Shown: positions 25,577 to 35,818, counted from the first letter of the stretch. The stretch: 64,000 nucleotides of DNA from Bacteroidales bacterium (GCA_013376985.1 JACABB010000009.1:84919-148918); one strand, 5' to 3'. Translations and numbers: made by a program. Notes: generated by a model from the letters alone, not told the origin.

Positions 25577-27964
25577 ATGATTAAAGGGTTTAACATAGTG
25601 ATTCGATTTAGATTTTTTATTGTGATTCTATTTTACATTGGGATTCCATTTATTTCTCGGGCGCAGAAAATTTCCGATGAGAAAATAAAGGCAGCCTACA
25701 CCTATCAATTTGCTCAAAATATTGTTTGGCCTAATGAAGAAGGGCTAGATACATTTAGGATAGTAGTTTTTGGTAATAATCAAATACTTTTCAATGATCT
25801 TAAAGAAATTTCGAAAGCAAAATCAATCAAAAATAAGCAGATAGCAGTTTACAAAGTAGAGCAAATTGCCAAGATAAAAAGCTTAAAACCAAATATTGTT
25901 TATGTTGATAAAAAATTCAACGCATCTTTGGCTGAAATATATCATGAGTTACTCATCGTCCCAATTCTAATAGTTACCGAAGAGAGTCCTCTTGAAGAGT
26001 TCGTTATGATAAATTTTATACACTTATCTAGCGAAAAAAATAGATTAAGCTTTGAGGTTAATCGGAATGCCATTGAACAAAACCATAACCTTTCGGTACT
26101 TCCAAAACTTCTTCTTCTAGGTGGTTCTCGTCTTGATGTTGCAAATCTTTACCGAGTGCAAGAGGAGAAGTTGAAGGAGATGCAGGATAAGGTTGAGCTA
26201 TATAAGAATGAAATTGAAAAACAGCAGATTATTGTTGAATCGCAAGGCCAGCAAATTGAGCAACAAAACTACGAGCTTCGGTCTCAAAAACAGGAGATTT
26301 ACAATCAGCAAATTCAGATTAATATTCAAAAAAACAAACTTGATACTCTTTTAGATGAAATAAATAGGCAACAGCAGGTTGTAGTTGATAATATATCGTT
26401 GCTTAAAAAGAATAAGGATAATATAGATAATCAGCAAAAAACCATATCCCTTCAGGTAAAAGAGATGAACCAATGGAATCAGATACTTGAGCAGCAAAAA
26501 CGGGAAATACAAACCCAGCAAGAAAAAATCAAGGATCAAAGGGAAACCTTATTCGTTCAACAAAAAAGAATTCAGACCCAGCAAAAATTTTTAGTTTTAA
26601 CAATATCATCAATCATCCTAACACTAGGACTAATCTTTTTTATACTCTTAGGTTATTTGAATAAACAGAAGGCAAATAAAATCCTTCAGGAAAAGAATTT
26701 TGCCATTGAGGAGCAGGAGGAGGCAATAAAATATCAAACTGAATTAATAGATATTGCGAATAGAGAGCTGGAGCAACAGAACTATTTGCTGGAAAAAACG
26801 GTTGAGATTAGAACCGAAGAGTATAGGATTGCAAAGGAAAAAGCGGAGGAAGCTGATAAGCTAAAATCGGCATTCCTTGCAAATATGTCCCATGAAATAA
26901 GAACACCACTAAACGCTATAGTAGGATTTACTCAGATCTTATCACTTCAATTGGACATTAATAATGAGTTCAAAGATTATTTTGATATAATTATGCAAAG
27001 CTCAAATGATCTTTTAAGGCTTATAAACGATATTATTGATATCTCGAAAATTGAATCGGGACAACTACAATTTAGTGTTATTGATTGCGATTTACAGCTG
27101 GAGCTTGATACGTTAAATCGCTTTTACAATGAACAAATCATTATTGAAAATAAGCAGGAAGATGTAATACTCACTTATTCTCCCGACAAAAGAGTTAAGC
27201 CATTAATTATTAAAATCGATCCTTCGCGAGTTAAACAGGTATTAACAAATCTATTAAGTAATGCCCTTAAATTTACGGATAAAGGATCGATAGAATTTGG
27301 ATATAAAGTTAATGGTAACGAAATAGAATTTTTTGTAATCGATACGGGGATAGGAATACCACCGCAATTCCATAATGATATTTTCCATCGCTTTAGAAAA
27401 ATAAAACAAAGTAACGATAAGTTATATTCTGGAACTGGTTTAGGCCTTGTAATATCTAAAAGTTTAGTTGAATTGCAAGGTGGAAGGATGTGGTTTGAAT
27501 CGTCACCATTAAAAGGAACAAGTTTCTTTTTTACAATCCCCTTAAATTACGGAAATGCAAAGTTCGAGGAGGAATCACCTAAAAGTAGAACCCTCTTTTT
27601 TGATGATAAAACAGTACTTATTTGTGAGGACGATAATAATTCAAGGGAGTTCCTTAAACGAGTGCTAACTAAGCTAAACTTTAATATTATCGCAGCTTGC
27701 GATGGTGTTGAAGCAATTGAACTATTCAAAAAGAACCCGAATATAGATGTTATACTTCTTGATATACAAATGCCTAGGCTTGATGGGTATGGTACTTTAG
27801 CCGAAATTCGGAAAATTTCAGCTAAGAAAATACCAATAATTGCTCAAACCGCCTTTGCTATGACTCATGAGATTGAGAAGATTATTAACTCTGGTTTCGA
27901 CGATTATATTTCAAAACCAATTGTTGTTGAAAACCTAATAGATATTCTATCTAAGAGAATATAA
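25577..27964 (+). CDS. Hybrid histidine kinase with YfiR-type sensor domain
   Basis: A 795-residue membrane kinase. A signal-like hydrophobic start is followed by a YfiR/DUF4154 domain (about 30-180: KIKAAYTYQFAQNIVWP ... FGNN ... PILIVTEESP ... FEVNRNAIEQ). Next is a long Gln/Glu-rich coiled coil (about 190-340) and one membrane helix (about 340-362). A second coiled coil leads to HisKA (NMSHEIRTPLNAI), HATPase_c (NLLSNALKF, DTGIGIP, GTGLGLVIS) and a receiver domain (LICEDDNNSR; phospho-Asp in DVILLDIQMP; KP in YISKPI). YfiR in Pseudomonas is a periplasmic regulator of cyclic-di-GMP; here it is fused to the kinase. It meets xerD tail to tail. Confidence 0.9.
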   Translation: MIKGFNIVIRFRFFIVILFYIGIPFISRAQKISDEKIKAAYTYQFAQNIVWPNEEGLDTFRIVVFGNNQILFNDLKEISKAKSIKNKQIAVYKVEQIAKIKSLKPNIVYVDKKFNASLAEIYHELLIVPILIVTEESPLEEFVMINFIHLSSEKNRLSFEVNRNAIEQNHNLSVLPKLLLLGGSRLDVANLYRVQEEKLKEMQDKVELYKNEIEKQQIIVESQGQQIEQQNYELRSQKQEIYNQQIQINIQKNKLDTLLDEINRQQQVVVDNISLLKKNKDNIDNQQKTISLQVKEMNQWNQILEQQKREIQTQQEKIKDQRETLFVQQKRIQTQQKFLVLTISSIILTLGLIFFILLGYLNKQKANKILQEKNFAIEEQEEAIKYQTELIDIANRELEQQNYLLEKTVEIRTEEYRIAKEKAEEADKLKSAFLANMSHEIRTPLNAIVGFTQILSLQLDINNEFKDYFDIIMQSSNDLLRLINDIIDISKIESGQLQFSVIDCDLQLELDTLNRFYNEQIIIENKQEDVILTYSPDKRVKPLIIKIDPSRVKQVLTNLLSNALKFTDKGSIEFGYKVNGNEIEFFVIDTGIGIPPQFHNDIFHRFRKIKQSNDKLYSGTGLGLVISKSLVELQGGRMWFESSPLKGTSFFFTIPLNYGNAKFEEESPKSRTLFFDDKTVLICEDDNNSREFLKRVLTKLNFNIIAACDGVEAIELFKKNPNIDVILLDIQMPRLDGYGTLAEIRKISAKKIPIIAQTAFAMTHEIEKIINSGFDDYISKPIVVENLIDILSKRI

Positions 27965-27966
27965 AT

Positions 27967-28878
27967 TTACCTTCCAGTTCTTGGATGAAACCGAAGTATA
28001 GTATCCCTTAAATACTCCTTATCAAGGTGGGTGTAAATCTCTGTGGTTTGGATAGATTCGTGGCCAAGCATCTCCTGAACCGCCCTAAGATCGGCTCCTC
28101 CTTCAACCAGATGTGTTGCAAAAGAATGACGAAGCGTATGTGGGCTGATATTCTTTGTTATACCTGCCAATGCTGCGTGTTTTTTAATGATAGTGAAAAC
28201 CATCTCGCGGGTCAACTTTTTCCCTCTACGATTCAGAAAAATTATGTTTTCTGAACCTCTATCAATCTTATGTGATAAGCTATTCCTATCGCTTAAATAT
28301 AAATTAATCTCTTTAATTGCCTTATCGCCAATTGGTACCAATCGCTCCTTATTCCCTTTTCCAACAACGCGAATAAAACCTTGATCGAAAAACAGATCGG
28401 TAAGCTTTAAACTTGTAAGTTCAGACACCCTTAACCCACAGCTGTAAAGGGTTTCAACCATTGTTTTATTGCGCTGCCCTTCAGGCTTACTTAAATCGAA
28501 CGAGGCTTCTATAGCATCAATCTCGCTAATACTAAGAACTTCGGGTAGTTTTCTTCCAACCTTTGGACCTTCAATTAGCTCAGTTGGATCCTGATCAATC
28601 ACCTCTTCAATCATCATATACTTATAGAAACCCCTAATGCCCGATAGTATTCTGGCTTGAGTTCGTTTATTTAAACCAAGTTCATCAACATGGTTAAGGA
28701 ACTCTTGGATATGATGCATCGTAATATTCTCAGGTTCAACGCCTATGCCATCGCTAAACTCCATTAGCATTTCAACATCATGGGTATAGGCCGATACCGA
28801 ATTTCCCGATAGTGATTTTTCAACTCTTATAAAATTGATATAATCCTCAATTGCTGCTCTCCAACCCATTTCTTTCAT
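27967..28878 (-). CDS. xerD: Site-specific tyrosine recombinase XerD
   Basis: A 303-residue tyrosine recombinase of the XerC/D type that resolves chromosome dimers at dif. The N-terminal SAM-like core-binding domain (about 10-95) precedes the catalytic domain with Arg in LYSCGLRVSEL, HTLRHSFATHL (His-x-x-Arg), GHESIQTTEIY (His and nucleophile Tyr near 282). Length and the C-terminal HPRTGR are typical of chromosomal XerD, not of integron integrases, which carry an extra insert. It lies head to head with pyk. Confidence 0.93.
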   Translation of the reverse strand: MKEMGWRAAIEDYINFIRVEKSLSGNSVSAYTHDVEMLMEFSDGIGVEPENITMHHIQEFLNHVDELGLNKRTQARILSGIRGFYKYMMIEEVIDQDPTELIEGPKVGRKLPEVLSISEIDAIEASFDLSKPEGQRNKTMVETLYSCGLRVSELTSLKLTDLFFDQGFIRVVGKGNKERLVPIGDKAIKEINLYLSDRNSLSHKIDRGSENIIFLNRRGKKLTREMVFTIIKKHAALAGITKNISPHTLRHSFATHLVEGGADLRAVQEMLGHESIQTTEIYTHLDKEYLRDTILRFHPRTGR

Positions 28879-28984
28879 TATTATTAATTGCCAAATTACC
28901 CTTTAAGAATGTATTTTCAAAATAGATAACAGAGGTTAAATATCTTACTTTTAACTTATCACTTTTCACTTTCCACTTAATCCC

Positions 28985-28992
28985 TATCTTTG
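28985..28992 (+). promoter_or_regulatory. Promoter -7 element of pyk (TATCTTTG)
   Basis: TATCTTTG, a good TAnnTTTG match, 23 bases before the pyk ATG, with a T-rich stretch (CTTTTC) at the expected -33 distance. Gives a short 5' leader. Confidence 0.55.
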
Positions 28993-29015
28993 CACTGTAA
29001 ATCAAATAATAGTAT

Positions 29016-30434
29016 ATGCTTAAACGAACAAAAATTGTTGCAACCATTTCGGATAAACATTGTGATGTTGAATTTCTCCAGAAGCTTTATGAAGCGGGGA
29101 TGAATGTTGTAAGGTTGAACACAGCTCACCAAAATTTTGATCAGGCAAGAGCTGTTATCGATAACGTTAGGAAGGTATCAGATAAAATTGCAATTCTTGT
29201 TGATACAAAGGGGCCAGAGATTAGGACTTCGTCATTCGGTGAGGAGTTGAATGTTTCAAAAGGTGATAAGATAAAATTGTTTGGTAACCCAAACGGCGAA
29301 TCAAAGGGGGATAGTTTGTATGTATCATACCCTAAAATTGTTGCCGAGGTTTCCATTGGAAGTTGTATCCTTATTGATGATGGTGATATAGAGATAATAG
29401 TTATAGATAAAACAGAAGAATATCTTCATTGTCAGGTAGATAATTCGGGGATAATTAAACTTCGTAAAAGTATAAATATCCCGAATGTTCATATCAATTT
29501 ACCATCGTTAACTGAGAAGGATGTTGAGTTTGTTAAATTTGCCATTGAGAATAAGTTGGACTTTATTGCTCATAGTTTTGTAAGGAAAAAAGAGGATGTA
29601 ATTGAGATTAAAAAAATACTGGAACAGTTTAATAGTTCAATCAAAATAATTGCAAAAATTGAGAATCAGCAGGGTGTTGATAATATTGATGAGATTCTTG
29701 ATCATACCTATGGCGTAATGGTAGCAAGGGGCGATTTGGGCATTGAGATTTCTGCCGAAAAGATTCCTATTATCCAACGAAGGATTGTAAAGAAATGCAT
29801 TGAGAGTAAAAAGCCTGTAATTATTGCAACACAGATGTTGCATACGATGATTGAGCATCCAAGACCAACCCGTGCGGAGATTAGCGATATTGCAAATGCT
29901 ATTTACCAACGTGTTGATGCTATTATGCTTAGCGGTGAAACCGCATATGGGGCTTACCCCATTGAAGCAGTTAAAATAATGACACGTGTTGCGCAGGAGG
30001 TAGAAGTTAATATAGAACCAGATCCTAAGCAAAAACTTGTAAGAATTAATAATGAAATTACTGCAACGCTTGCCAGATCGGCTGTAAGAGCCTGTGCCAA
30101 TTTGCCAATTAAGGCTATTGTTATTGATACGCTATCGGGTAGAACGGGGCGTTACCTTGCAGCATTCCGCGGGAAAATCCCCGTATATGTGATGTGCTAT
30201 AAACCGCAAGTTATGCGTCAACTAGCATTGTCCTATGGGGTATTAGCCGAATATATGGAGCCACGTACTACACGTGATCATTTCCTTGCCGATGCTATGG
30301 CAATAATTGAGGATCAAAGTAAATTGCAACTTGAAGATTTGGTACTTGTAATTGGAGGTAGTTTTGGTCCAAGGGATGGTGCATCGTTTATGGAGATTAG
30401 CAAAGTGAAGAATTTGGTTAAAAATGGGAAGTAG
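29016..30434 (+). CDS. pyk: Pyruvate kinase
   Basis: A 472-residue pyruvate kinase catalysing phosphoenolpyruvate + ADP to pyruvate + ATP in the cytosol. Signatures: TKIVATISD at the start, RLNTAH, VDTKGPEIRTS, IAKIENQQGVDNIDEI, MVARGDLGIEI (metal and substrate loop) and the active-site stretch ATQMLHTMIEHPRPTRAE. The C-terminal domain with ALSYGV is complete. The length matches the usual bacterial enzyme. ATG 29016 follows a close promoter. AKIEN with Lys is the normal catalytic residue. Confidence 0.96.
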   Translation: MLKRTKIVATISDKHCDVEFLQKLYEAGMNVVRLNTAHQNFDQARAVIDNVRKVSDKIAILVDTKGPEIRTSSFGEELNVSKGDKIKLFGNPNGESKGDSLYVSYPKIVAEVSIGSCILIDDGDIEIIVIDKTEEYLHCQVDNSGIIKLRKSINIPNVHINLPSLTEKDVEFVKFAIENKLDFIAHSFVRKKEDVIEIKKILEQFNSSIKIIAKIENQQGVDNIDEILDHTYGVMVARGDLGIEISAEKIPIIQRRIVKKCIESKKPVIIATQMLHTMIEHPRPTRAEISDIANAIYQRVDAIMLSGETAYGAYPIEAVKIMTRVAQEVEVNIEPDPKQKLVRINNEITATLARSAVRACANLPIKAIVIDTLSGRTGRYLAAFRGKIPVYVMCYKPQVMRQLALSYGVLAEYMEPRTTRDHFLADAMAIIEDQSKLQLEDLVLVIGGSFGPRDGASFMEISKVKNLVKNGK

Positions 30435-30496
30435 AAGTCCGAAGACGGAAGTTGGAAGATGCTTAATAATTTGAAAATTGGGGAATTTGAAGATTA

Positions 30497-30585
30497 ACTA
30501 ATAACCAAATAACCAATAACCAAATAACCAATAACTCAATAACCAATAACTCAATAACCAATTAACCAGCAACTAATAACCAGAG
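30497..30585. repeat. AT-rich tandem repeat (AATAACCAATAACTC type)
   Basis: About 90 bases made of repeated AATAACCA / AATAACTC units between pyk and the TPR gene. No dyad or coding sense. The repeat is likely slippage-prone. Confidence 0.6.
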
Positions 30586-30599
30586 AATCAAGCCTCTTA

Positions 30600-31826
30600 A
30601 TGGATAAAAAATACATATTTGTTTTCTTCCTATTTATAGTATCAACAATCAATGCTCAGCAGTTGCCTGAGTGTTGGTATAGATCCCAAGCAGCTTTCGA
30701 AAGAGGTGAATTTAGTAGTTCCTTACAATGGATGGATTCATGCATAGCAAAAAAAACAAAAAACTATACGTACTTGGTTAGGAGAGGGGAGATACTATTT
30801 AATTTAGGCAGATATAGCGAATCCATTGAATCATCGCTAAAAGCTGAAAAGTTGAAATTAGGATCATCATCATACATTCTGGCCAAGGCATATTGTATGA
30901 TGGGCGATACATCATCAAGCATTAATTGGTTAAAAGCATATTTGGTTCAGGGCGAGAAGGAGACGGAGGGATCAATAAAGCTGGATCCTGCTTTTGCAAG
31001 CATTTCTTCAACCCGAGTGTGGAAAGAATTATGGTTAAAGGATTGGTATTCAACTTATGAAAAATTAGTTGCTGATGCCGAGTATAGTAATTCAAATAGT
31101 CAATGGGAAGAAACGCTTGATTTACTTAATCCACGATTAAAGGGCGATAAACCACGCCCTCAGCTGCTTGCCTTAAGGGCGCAAGCGTATTTAGGTTTAA
31201 ATAGCTATGAAAATGCTGTTGATGATTATTCTATTGCAATCAAACGTAGTAAAAAGAACCATTCGTATTTAGCAGGTAGATCGCAAGCCTATATAAAACT
31301 CGAAAAATATAGTTCAGCAATTAGCGATGTTACTAAGGCAATTGAGCTATCAGGGGGTAAACCCCAATATCATCGGATTAGAGCTGAAGCCTACTATTTG
31401 AACAAGCAGTATCAACCTGCTTTTGACGATATTAGCTACTATGTATCTTTTTACCCATCTGATTCTGAGGCATCATTCTTATTTGCAACAATAGCCGTTG
31501 AGGCGGGTTATTATGTTGATGCTCTATTTACTTTGGGTAAATTGATAAAATCAAACCCTCAGAAAGCTGCATATTATTATATTAGAGGTTTAGCGTATAT
31601 AAGAACACAGAATTATCAGCTTGCAGAGATCGATTTAAATATTGCAATCGAAAAAAAGTATCAATTACTTGATTCATATTATTATAGAGGAATTTCCAGA
31701 GTGAATCAGGATAAAAAGGATGATGCCTGTAGCGATTGGGAACAAGCATCAAAGTATGGTAATTTTAAATCTCAGGAGATGATTTATAATTATTGTAAAA
31801 AGCCACCATCATCAACTAAATGGTAG
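30600..31826 (+). CDS. Exported TPR-repeat protein
   Basis: A 408-residue protein with signal peptide MDKKYIFVFFLFIVSTINAQ and at least seven tetratricopeptide-like repeats from about residue 25 to 395, for example YLVRRGEILFNLGRYSESI, YENAVDDYSIAIKRS and YYIRGLAYIRTQNYQLAEIDL. TPR arrays bind other proteins; no catalytic domain is present. It is exported to the periplasm or outer membrane. Partner unknown. The gene stands alone on the plus strand, ending 18 bases before the convergent patatin gene. Confidence 0.88.
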   Translation: MDKKYIFVFFLFIVSTINAQQLPECWYRSQAAFERGEFSSSLQWMDSCIAKKTKNYTYLVRRGEILFNLGRYSESIESSLKAEKLKLGSSSYILAKAYCMMGDTSSSINWLKAYLVQGEKETEGSIKLDPAFASISSTRVWKELWLKDWYSTYEKLVADAEYSNSNSQWEETLDLLNPRLKGDKPRPQLLALRAQAYLGLNSYENAVDDYSIAIKRSKKNHSYLAGRSQAYIKLEKYSSAISDVTKAIELSGGKPQYHRIRAEAYYLNKQYQPAFDDISYYVSFYPSDSEASFLFATIAVEAGYYVDALFTLGKLIKSNPQKAAYYYIRGLAYIRTQNYQLAEIDLNIAIEKKYQLLDSYYYRGISRVNQDKKDDACSDWEQASKYGNFKSQEMIYNYCKKPPSSTKW

Positions 31827-31844
31827 GATAAATAAAAAATCTAG

Positions 31845-32930
31845 TTATTCTTTAATCTTTAAATATTCACCCAATGGTACTGGGTCATGTGTTTTTGCCC
31901 ACTCAAGAGTAACCTCATATTGCTTTTTAAGGGTTGTAAAGTCGAACATTAGAAATTCTTCTTTGAAATCAGGAACATACACATAGGTTCGTTTCGCTAA
32001 ATTGGGCGACTCTTCCTCAAGCTCCTTTAACCTCTTATAAAAGCCTTTATTTGAAATTGCTTCGGGAGAAACACCAAGTTTATCGAAGAATTTGAACTTA
32101 TCAATGCCGAACTGTTCTAGTTCCAAATTTGTATTAGGTATTGAATCCCTTTTTCTGCTGATAATTAGCATTGTGTCAACTTCAAACCCGCTATATTTTT
32201 CAAACTCAATTAATGAATGGAAGGGGACGTGATCTGATGCAATACCTCCATCATGGTAAGGAATGTTAGGTATGGTTTTAACATTTTCGATGCTTACTGG
32301 AGGAAATGCAATTGGGTATGATGTTGAGGCCATTAATACATCTACAATATTAAGAGATGAATCGCTCTCACTATTTATTTTATGATTACAAAGTCTATAG
32401 GTTCTATCCTTAAAAGTAAGTACTTTAAGATTTACGATTGAAAATGAAGTTGTATAGGGTAAGTCGGATAATTTTTTGTAACCCAAACTATCGGTTACAA
32501 TTCGTTTAATCAAATTCCTTAAAGGCTGGGTATTTACTGGTAGTTTATTACCATTCCTAGTGAATATATCATTGTTAGAAAGGTTGCTTAAAATATTAAT
32601 GTACTCGCTCCATGTGATTTTCTTTTCAAGGATTGCATTTAAAACAACCGCATTTAAAGCGCCAGAACTTGCACCTGAAATAAAAACAACATTATTCAGC
32701 TTACCCTTTTTATGAAGATGTTCAAGTAAAGCCGCTTCCTGTGCAATTTTTGCAGCGGCTCCAGTTATTATAACAGCCGTGCCATGCTTCTTTTGGAACA
32801 CAGGTTCTTGAATATCTTTATCTCTAAAACCAGTAAATACCCATATACAAATAGAAATTAAGAATATTAAGTAGAAGATTCTTCTTCTCCTTTTTCGTTT
32901 TGGAGAATAGTAATTGTTGTCTGTACTCAT
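31845..32930 (-). CDS. Patatin-like phospholipase, membrane anchored
   Basis: A 361-residue protein. A basic N-terminus (PKRKRRRR) precedes one membrane helix (about 18-34), so the body faces the periplasm. The patatin domain has GASSGALN (nucleophile S88 in G-x-S-x-G) and DGGIASD near 228 with the catalytic Asp. The oxyanion glycine loop, usually DGGGxxG, is here ITGAAAKIAQ, a weak variant. Patatin-like enzymes cleave acyl chains from lipids. Activity is likely given the intact Ser-Asp pair but the altered oxyanion loop is a caveat. Confidence 0.85.
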   Translation of the reverse strand: MSTDNNYYSPKRKRRRRIFYLIFLISICIWVFTGFRDKDIQEPVFQKKHGTAVIITGAAAKIAQEAALLEHLHKKGKLNNVVFISGASSGALNAVVLNAILEKKITWSEYINILSNLSNNDIFTRNGNKLPVNTQPLRNLIKRIVTDSLGYKKLSDLPYTTSFSIVNLKVLTFKDRTYRLCNHKINSESDSSLNIVDVLMASTSYPIAFPPVSIENVKTIPNIPYHDGGIASDHVPFHSLIEFEKYSGFEVDTMLIISRKRDSIPNTNLELEQFGIDKFKFFDKLGVSPEAISNKGFYKRLKELEEESPNLAKRTYVYVPDFKEEFLMFDFTTLKKQYEVTLEWAKTHDPVPLGEYLKIKE

Positions 32931-33162
32931 CTTATATTATATGCTTCAATATTTATTTTTAATAATTAATCTAAGTTGCTAGTTGCTGGTTACAAGTCTC
33001 TACATTAATGACTTAAATTATTTTCTTCTTTTCGCATTTAGTTTTAATTGTAAAAAGTGAAAGTTTGTATCAAAATTTCAAAATAAATAACCAGGAATCA
33101 GCAACTAGTATCTAGTAACTTGAGTGATTATCCTCATTCGCTTTCGTTTGCTAATTTACTAT

Positions 33163-34692
33163 CTATTTTTTAAAAATTAAGAGATCGCTATCCTCATAAA
33201 TAATTTTATAAATCCCAGAATTCTTCAATTCATTTATTTTGTTATTAAAAGCATCCACGCTTAACGGGTAAGTTCCTCTCTTATGCAATATTAGCGCAAT
33301 GTAATCGGCATCTTTTATAATAGGAAAATGATATATTTTATCTCTAAATGCCAAGTACGGCGCTAAGCAAGAAATTACGGATACCTTAGAATTATCATCA
33401 ATGACTTTTAACGCATTTTTAATTTTGGTAACATCAATCTCTGAATCATAGTGTATACCGCTATAAAATCGGTTATTCGTTTTATCATACCATTTTGAAG
33501 TTCTGTGATCCAAAGAATTGAATGTAAAAAACAACGTGGTTAAAGCAACAAAAACAGCAATACCAACCTTAAATTTTTTAGAATTTTTAACAAGATCAAT
33601 CAAGGCTATACTTAATATTGGAACAAATTCAATTGAGTACTGTCCATTTATTCCCCAAAGAGCATAATCATTAGAAAGAAGTTTTTGAGCAAAAATGGGT
33701 ATAAACATTAAAAAATATACTGGTCTAAATAATAATGCTATACCCCCCGAAACTAATACCATTATTAAAAACTCTTGCTTTATTCCATTATAAACGGGAT
33801 CACCTAGTGTATTTTGAAAAAGCAATGAGAAAGTATGCAATGGACTTTTAATCATTGTAAGCAATATTGATCCTAAAGAATTACCTAAATGTGAGTATCT
33901 TCCAAATTGTAAATTGCCCTCTGTACCTTGAAGAGATGGCATTACAATACTGATTATAATAATTCCATATAGCAAACAGAAAATGGCAGCCGGTATTTCA
34001 AATTTCAGATATTCTTTTTTATACTCTTTCCAATTCTTTATCATTAAGCCAATAATGATAAAAAATACCCATATCGACATGGTTTCAACTGAGAATAGAA
34101 TCAAAAGCAGAAATATTGATGCTTGGATTAATTTTCTAGTTTCTAAATAGTAGATAAACCATGGAATAAACATTGCTCCTAAAACATTGCAATGAAAATC
34201 GAATGAAAGGGCTGAGTATATTCCCCATATGCTAAAGAATTGTATTAGTATAATTAGAGGGATACTGGAATTGCTACTAAATTGAATTTTGGAATACTTA
34301 TAAATAGCAAGTCCTCCCGCAAGAATTGCAATTATTTGGATGATTAAAAGAGTGTAAGAACCAAACACAAAGTAGAAAGGAGATAAGAAAATTAGAATTA
34401 CAGAGAAGTGAGTACCTAGAAATGGCATTTCAACCCCATCAATCCCTAAAGTAAAGTATGCACTTTTGAAGTGAGCAAAGGAATATAGCGCATTATTATA
34501 CATCCCTAAATCAAGCGCATATGTTCGGAGTTGGTAGTGGTTAACCAATGAAATTAAGCAATAAATAATTGCAAATACGGTAAAGACTGCTAATAATTTT
34601 ATCTGATTGCCAGCAAAATACTTCTTCATTAAAGTTCTTTTAAAGCGGGGTTTAAATTTCATGAAAAGTAAACACATTGATTGATATTTCAA
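33163..34692 (-). CDS. DUF2079 family polytopic membrane protein
   Basis: A 509-residue protein with about ten membrane helices. TYALDLGMYNNALYSFAHFK and FLGTHFSVILIFLSPFY near the start, and SFDFHCNVLGAMFIPW further on, match DUF2079, a family with the GT-C glycosyltransferase-like layout (conserved acidic DLG in the first loop). The C-terminal ~100 residues are soluble. It may transfer a sugar from a polyprenyl donor, but no substrate is known. An alternative start at 34629 (MKKYFAGNQIK) would remove 21 residues and looks equally likely. Confidence 0.8.
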   Translation of the reverse strand: MKYQSMCLLFMKFKPRFKRTLMKKYFAGNQIKLLAVFTVFAIIYCLISLVNHYQLRTYALDLGMYNNALYSFAHFKSAYFTLGIDGVEMPFLGTHFSVILIFLSPFYFVFGSYTLLIIQIIAILAGGLAIYKYSKIQFSSNSSIPLIILIQFFSIWGIYSALSFDFHCNVLGAMFIPWFIYYLETRKLIQASIFLLLILFSVETMSIWVFFIIIGLMIKNWKEYKKEYLKFEIPAAIFCLLYGIIIISIVMPSLQGTEGNLQFGRYSHLGNSLGSILLTMIKSPLHTFSLLFQNTLGDPVYNGIKQEFLIMVLVSGGIALLFRPVYFLMFIPIFAQKLLSNDYALWGINGQYSIEFVPILSIALIDLVKNSKKFKVGIAVFVALTTLFFTFNSLDHRTSKWYDKTNNRFYSGIHYDSEIDVTKIKNALKVIDDNSKVSVISCLAPYLAFRDKIYHFPIIKDADYIALILHKRGTYPLSVDAFNNKINELKNSGIYKIIYEDSDLLIFKK

Positions 34693-34880
34693 ACAATGAC
34701 ATTCTATATTGATTTACGATAGCTATTTGTTTTTAAGTATTAACAACGCCTAATAATTTACACTCTGGAGGATCTTATTTGATTTTGATGTATAGGTATA
34801 ATAGGTCTTTTTTCTTTTTCTACGTCTTTTATCTGTTGAAAACTTCACATAATTAATCAAAAAAATGTTTTAATACTAAG

Positions 34881-34910
34881 TTGTACAAAATGAAAATAGA
34901 ATTACCTTTG
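34881..34910 (+). promoter_or_regulatory. Promoter of the EamA-YigZ pair (TTG-N19-TACCTTTG)
   Basis: TTG at 34881-34883, 19 bases, then TACCTTTG at 34903-34910: a textbook Bacteroidota promoter, 15 bases before the ATG at 34926. Confidence 0.75.
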
Positions 34911-34925
34911 CCCAAACACTAGAAA

Positions 34926-35816
34926 ATGGTTTTTTTACTTCTCAGCATTCTTTTTTCAACTTCGGTTTTTATCGTTTTTAGGCTAATTGGTCGGTATAAA
35001 GTAAATACTTTCAGCGCAATTATTGTCAACTACATCGTAGCCTGCTCAGCAGGTTTTTTTTTGAGCCATAGTAACCCTTTTATAATCGAAATTTTTAAAT
35101 ACGACTGGCTTCTTTTATCACTTTTTCTCGGAATACTATTTATAACTATGTTTAGGTTAATCGGACAGAGTGTGCTTAAGGTAGGTATTTCGACTACTAC
35201 TGTTGCTGCTAAGATGTCTGTAATAATTCCAATTCTGTTTACTATTGCCATTGAACCTAACGAGTCCCTTTCACCAATTAAAATATGTGGGATAGTACTT
35301 GCTTTAGGGGCTGTTTTTTTTGCATCATATAAGCCTGAAAAAGGTAAAATACAACTCTCCACAATCCTATTGCCGTTAATAATATTTTTTGGAATAGGAA
35401 TTCTTGATTCGCTAATTAAGTATGCCCAGTACCGTTATGTATCTAATGATATCAATCCAATCTTTTCTGGAGTAACCTTTTGTATTGCAGGCCTTACTGG
35501 TCTAATTCTTTTACCATTTAACAGGGATGCAGCAAATGATTTTAGAAAAATTAAAACATGGATTTTAGGAGTACTCCTAGGTATAGTAAACTTTGGTTCG
35601 ATGTATTTTTTTATTGGAGCATTAAATCATATAGATATTTCAAGTGGAAAACAGGTTCAAGGTTCAGTCGTATTTGGCGTTAATAATATTGGCATAGTAA
35701 TGCTTGGGGTTATAATTGGCTACCTGTTTCTCAAAGAACGACCAACAAAGTTAAACTGGTTAGGAATTACCATATCTTTATTAGCAATAGTAGTATTAAC
35801 TTATAGTCAAGGCTAG
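34926..35816 (+). CDS. EamA/DMT-family transporter
   Basis: A 296-residue inner-membrane protein with about ten hydrophobic helices in two repeated halves, as in drug/metabolite (EamA) transporters. LVGI-type loops: GQSVLKVGISTTTVAAKMSV in the first half and GKQVQGSVVFGVNNIGIVML in the second are the paired family stretches. Substrate unknown. The stop lies 2 bases before the YigZ-family ATG, so both are co-transcribed from the promoter at 34881. Confidence 0.85.
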   Translation: MVFLLLSILFSTSVFIVFRLIGRYKVNTFSAIIVNYIVACSAGFFLSHSNPFIIEIFKYDWLLLSLFLGILFITMFRLIGQSVLKVGISTTTVAAKMSVIIPILFTIAIEPNESLSPIKICGIVLALGAVFFASYKPEKGKIQLSTILLPLIIFFGIGILDSLIKYAQYRYVSNDINPIFSGVTFCIAGLTGLILLPFNRDAANDFRKIKTWILGVLLGIVNFGSMYFFIGALNHIDISSGKQVQGSVVFGVNNIGIVMLGVIIGYLFLKERPTKLNWLGITISLLAIVVLTYSQG

Positions 35817-35818
35817 GA

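Noticed and set aside
27967..28878. Tyrosine recombinase as a possible integron integrase for the cassette-like units
   Set aside because: It has the length and motifs of chromosomal XerD, lacks the extra integrase patch, and is about 11 kb away beside pyk.
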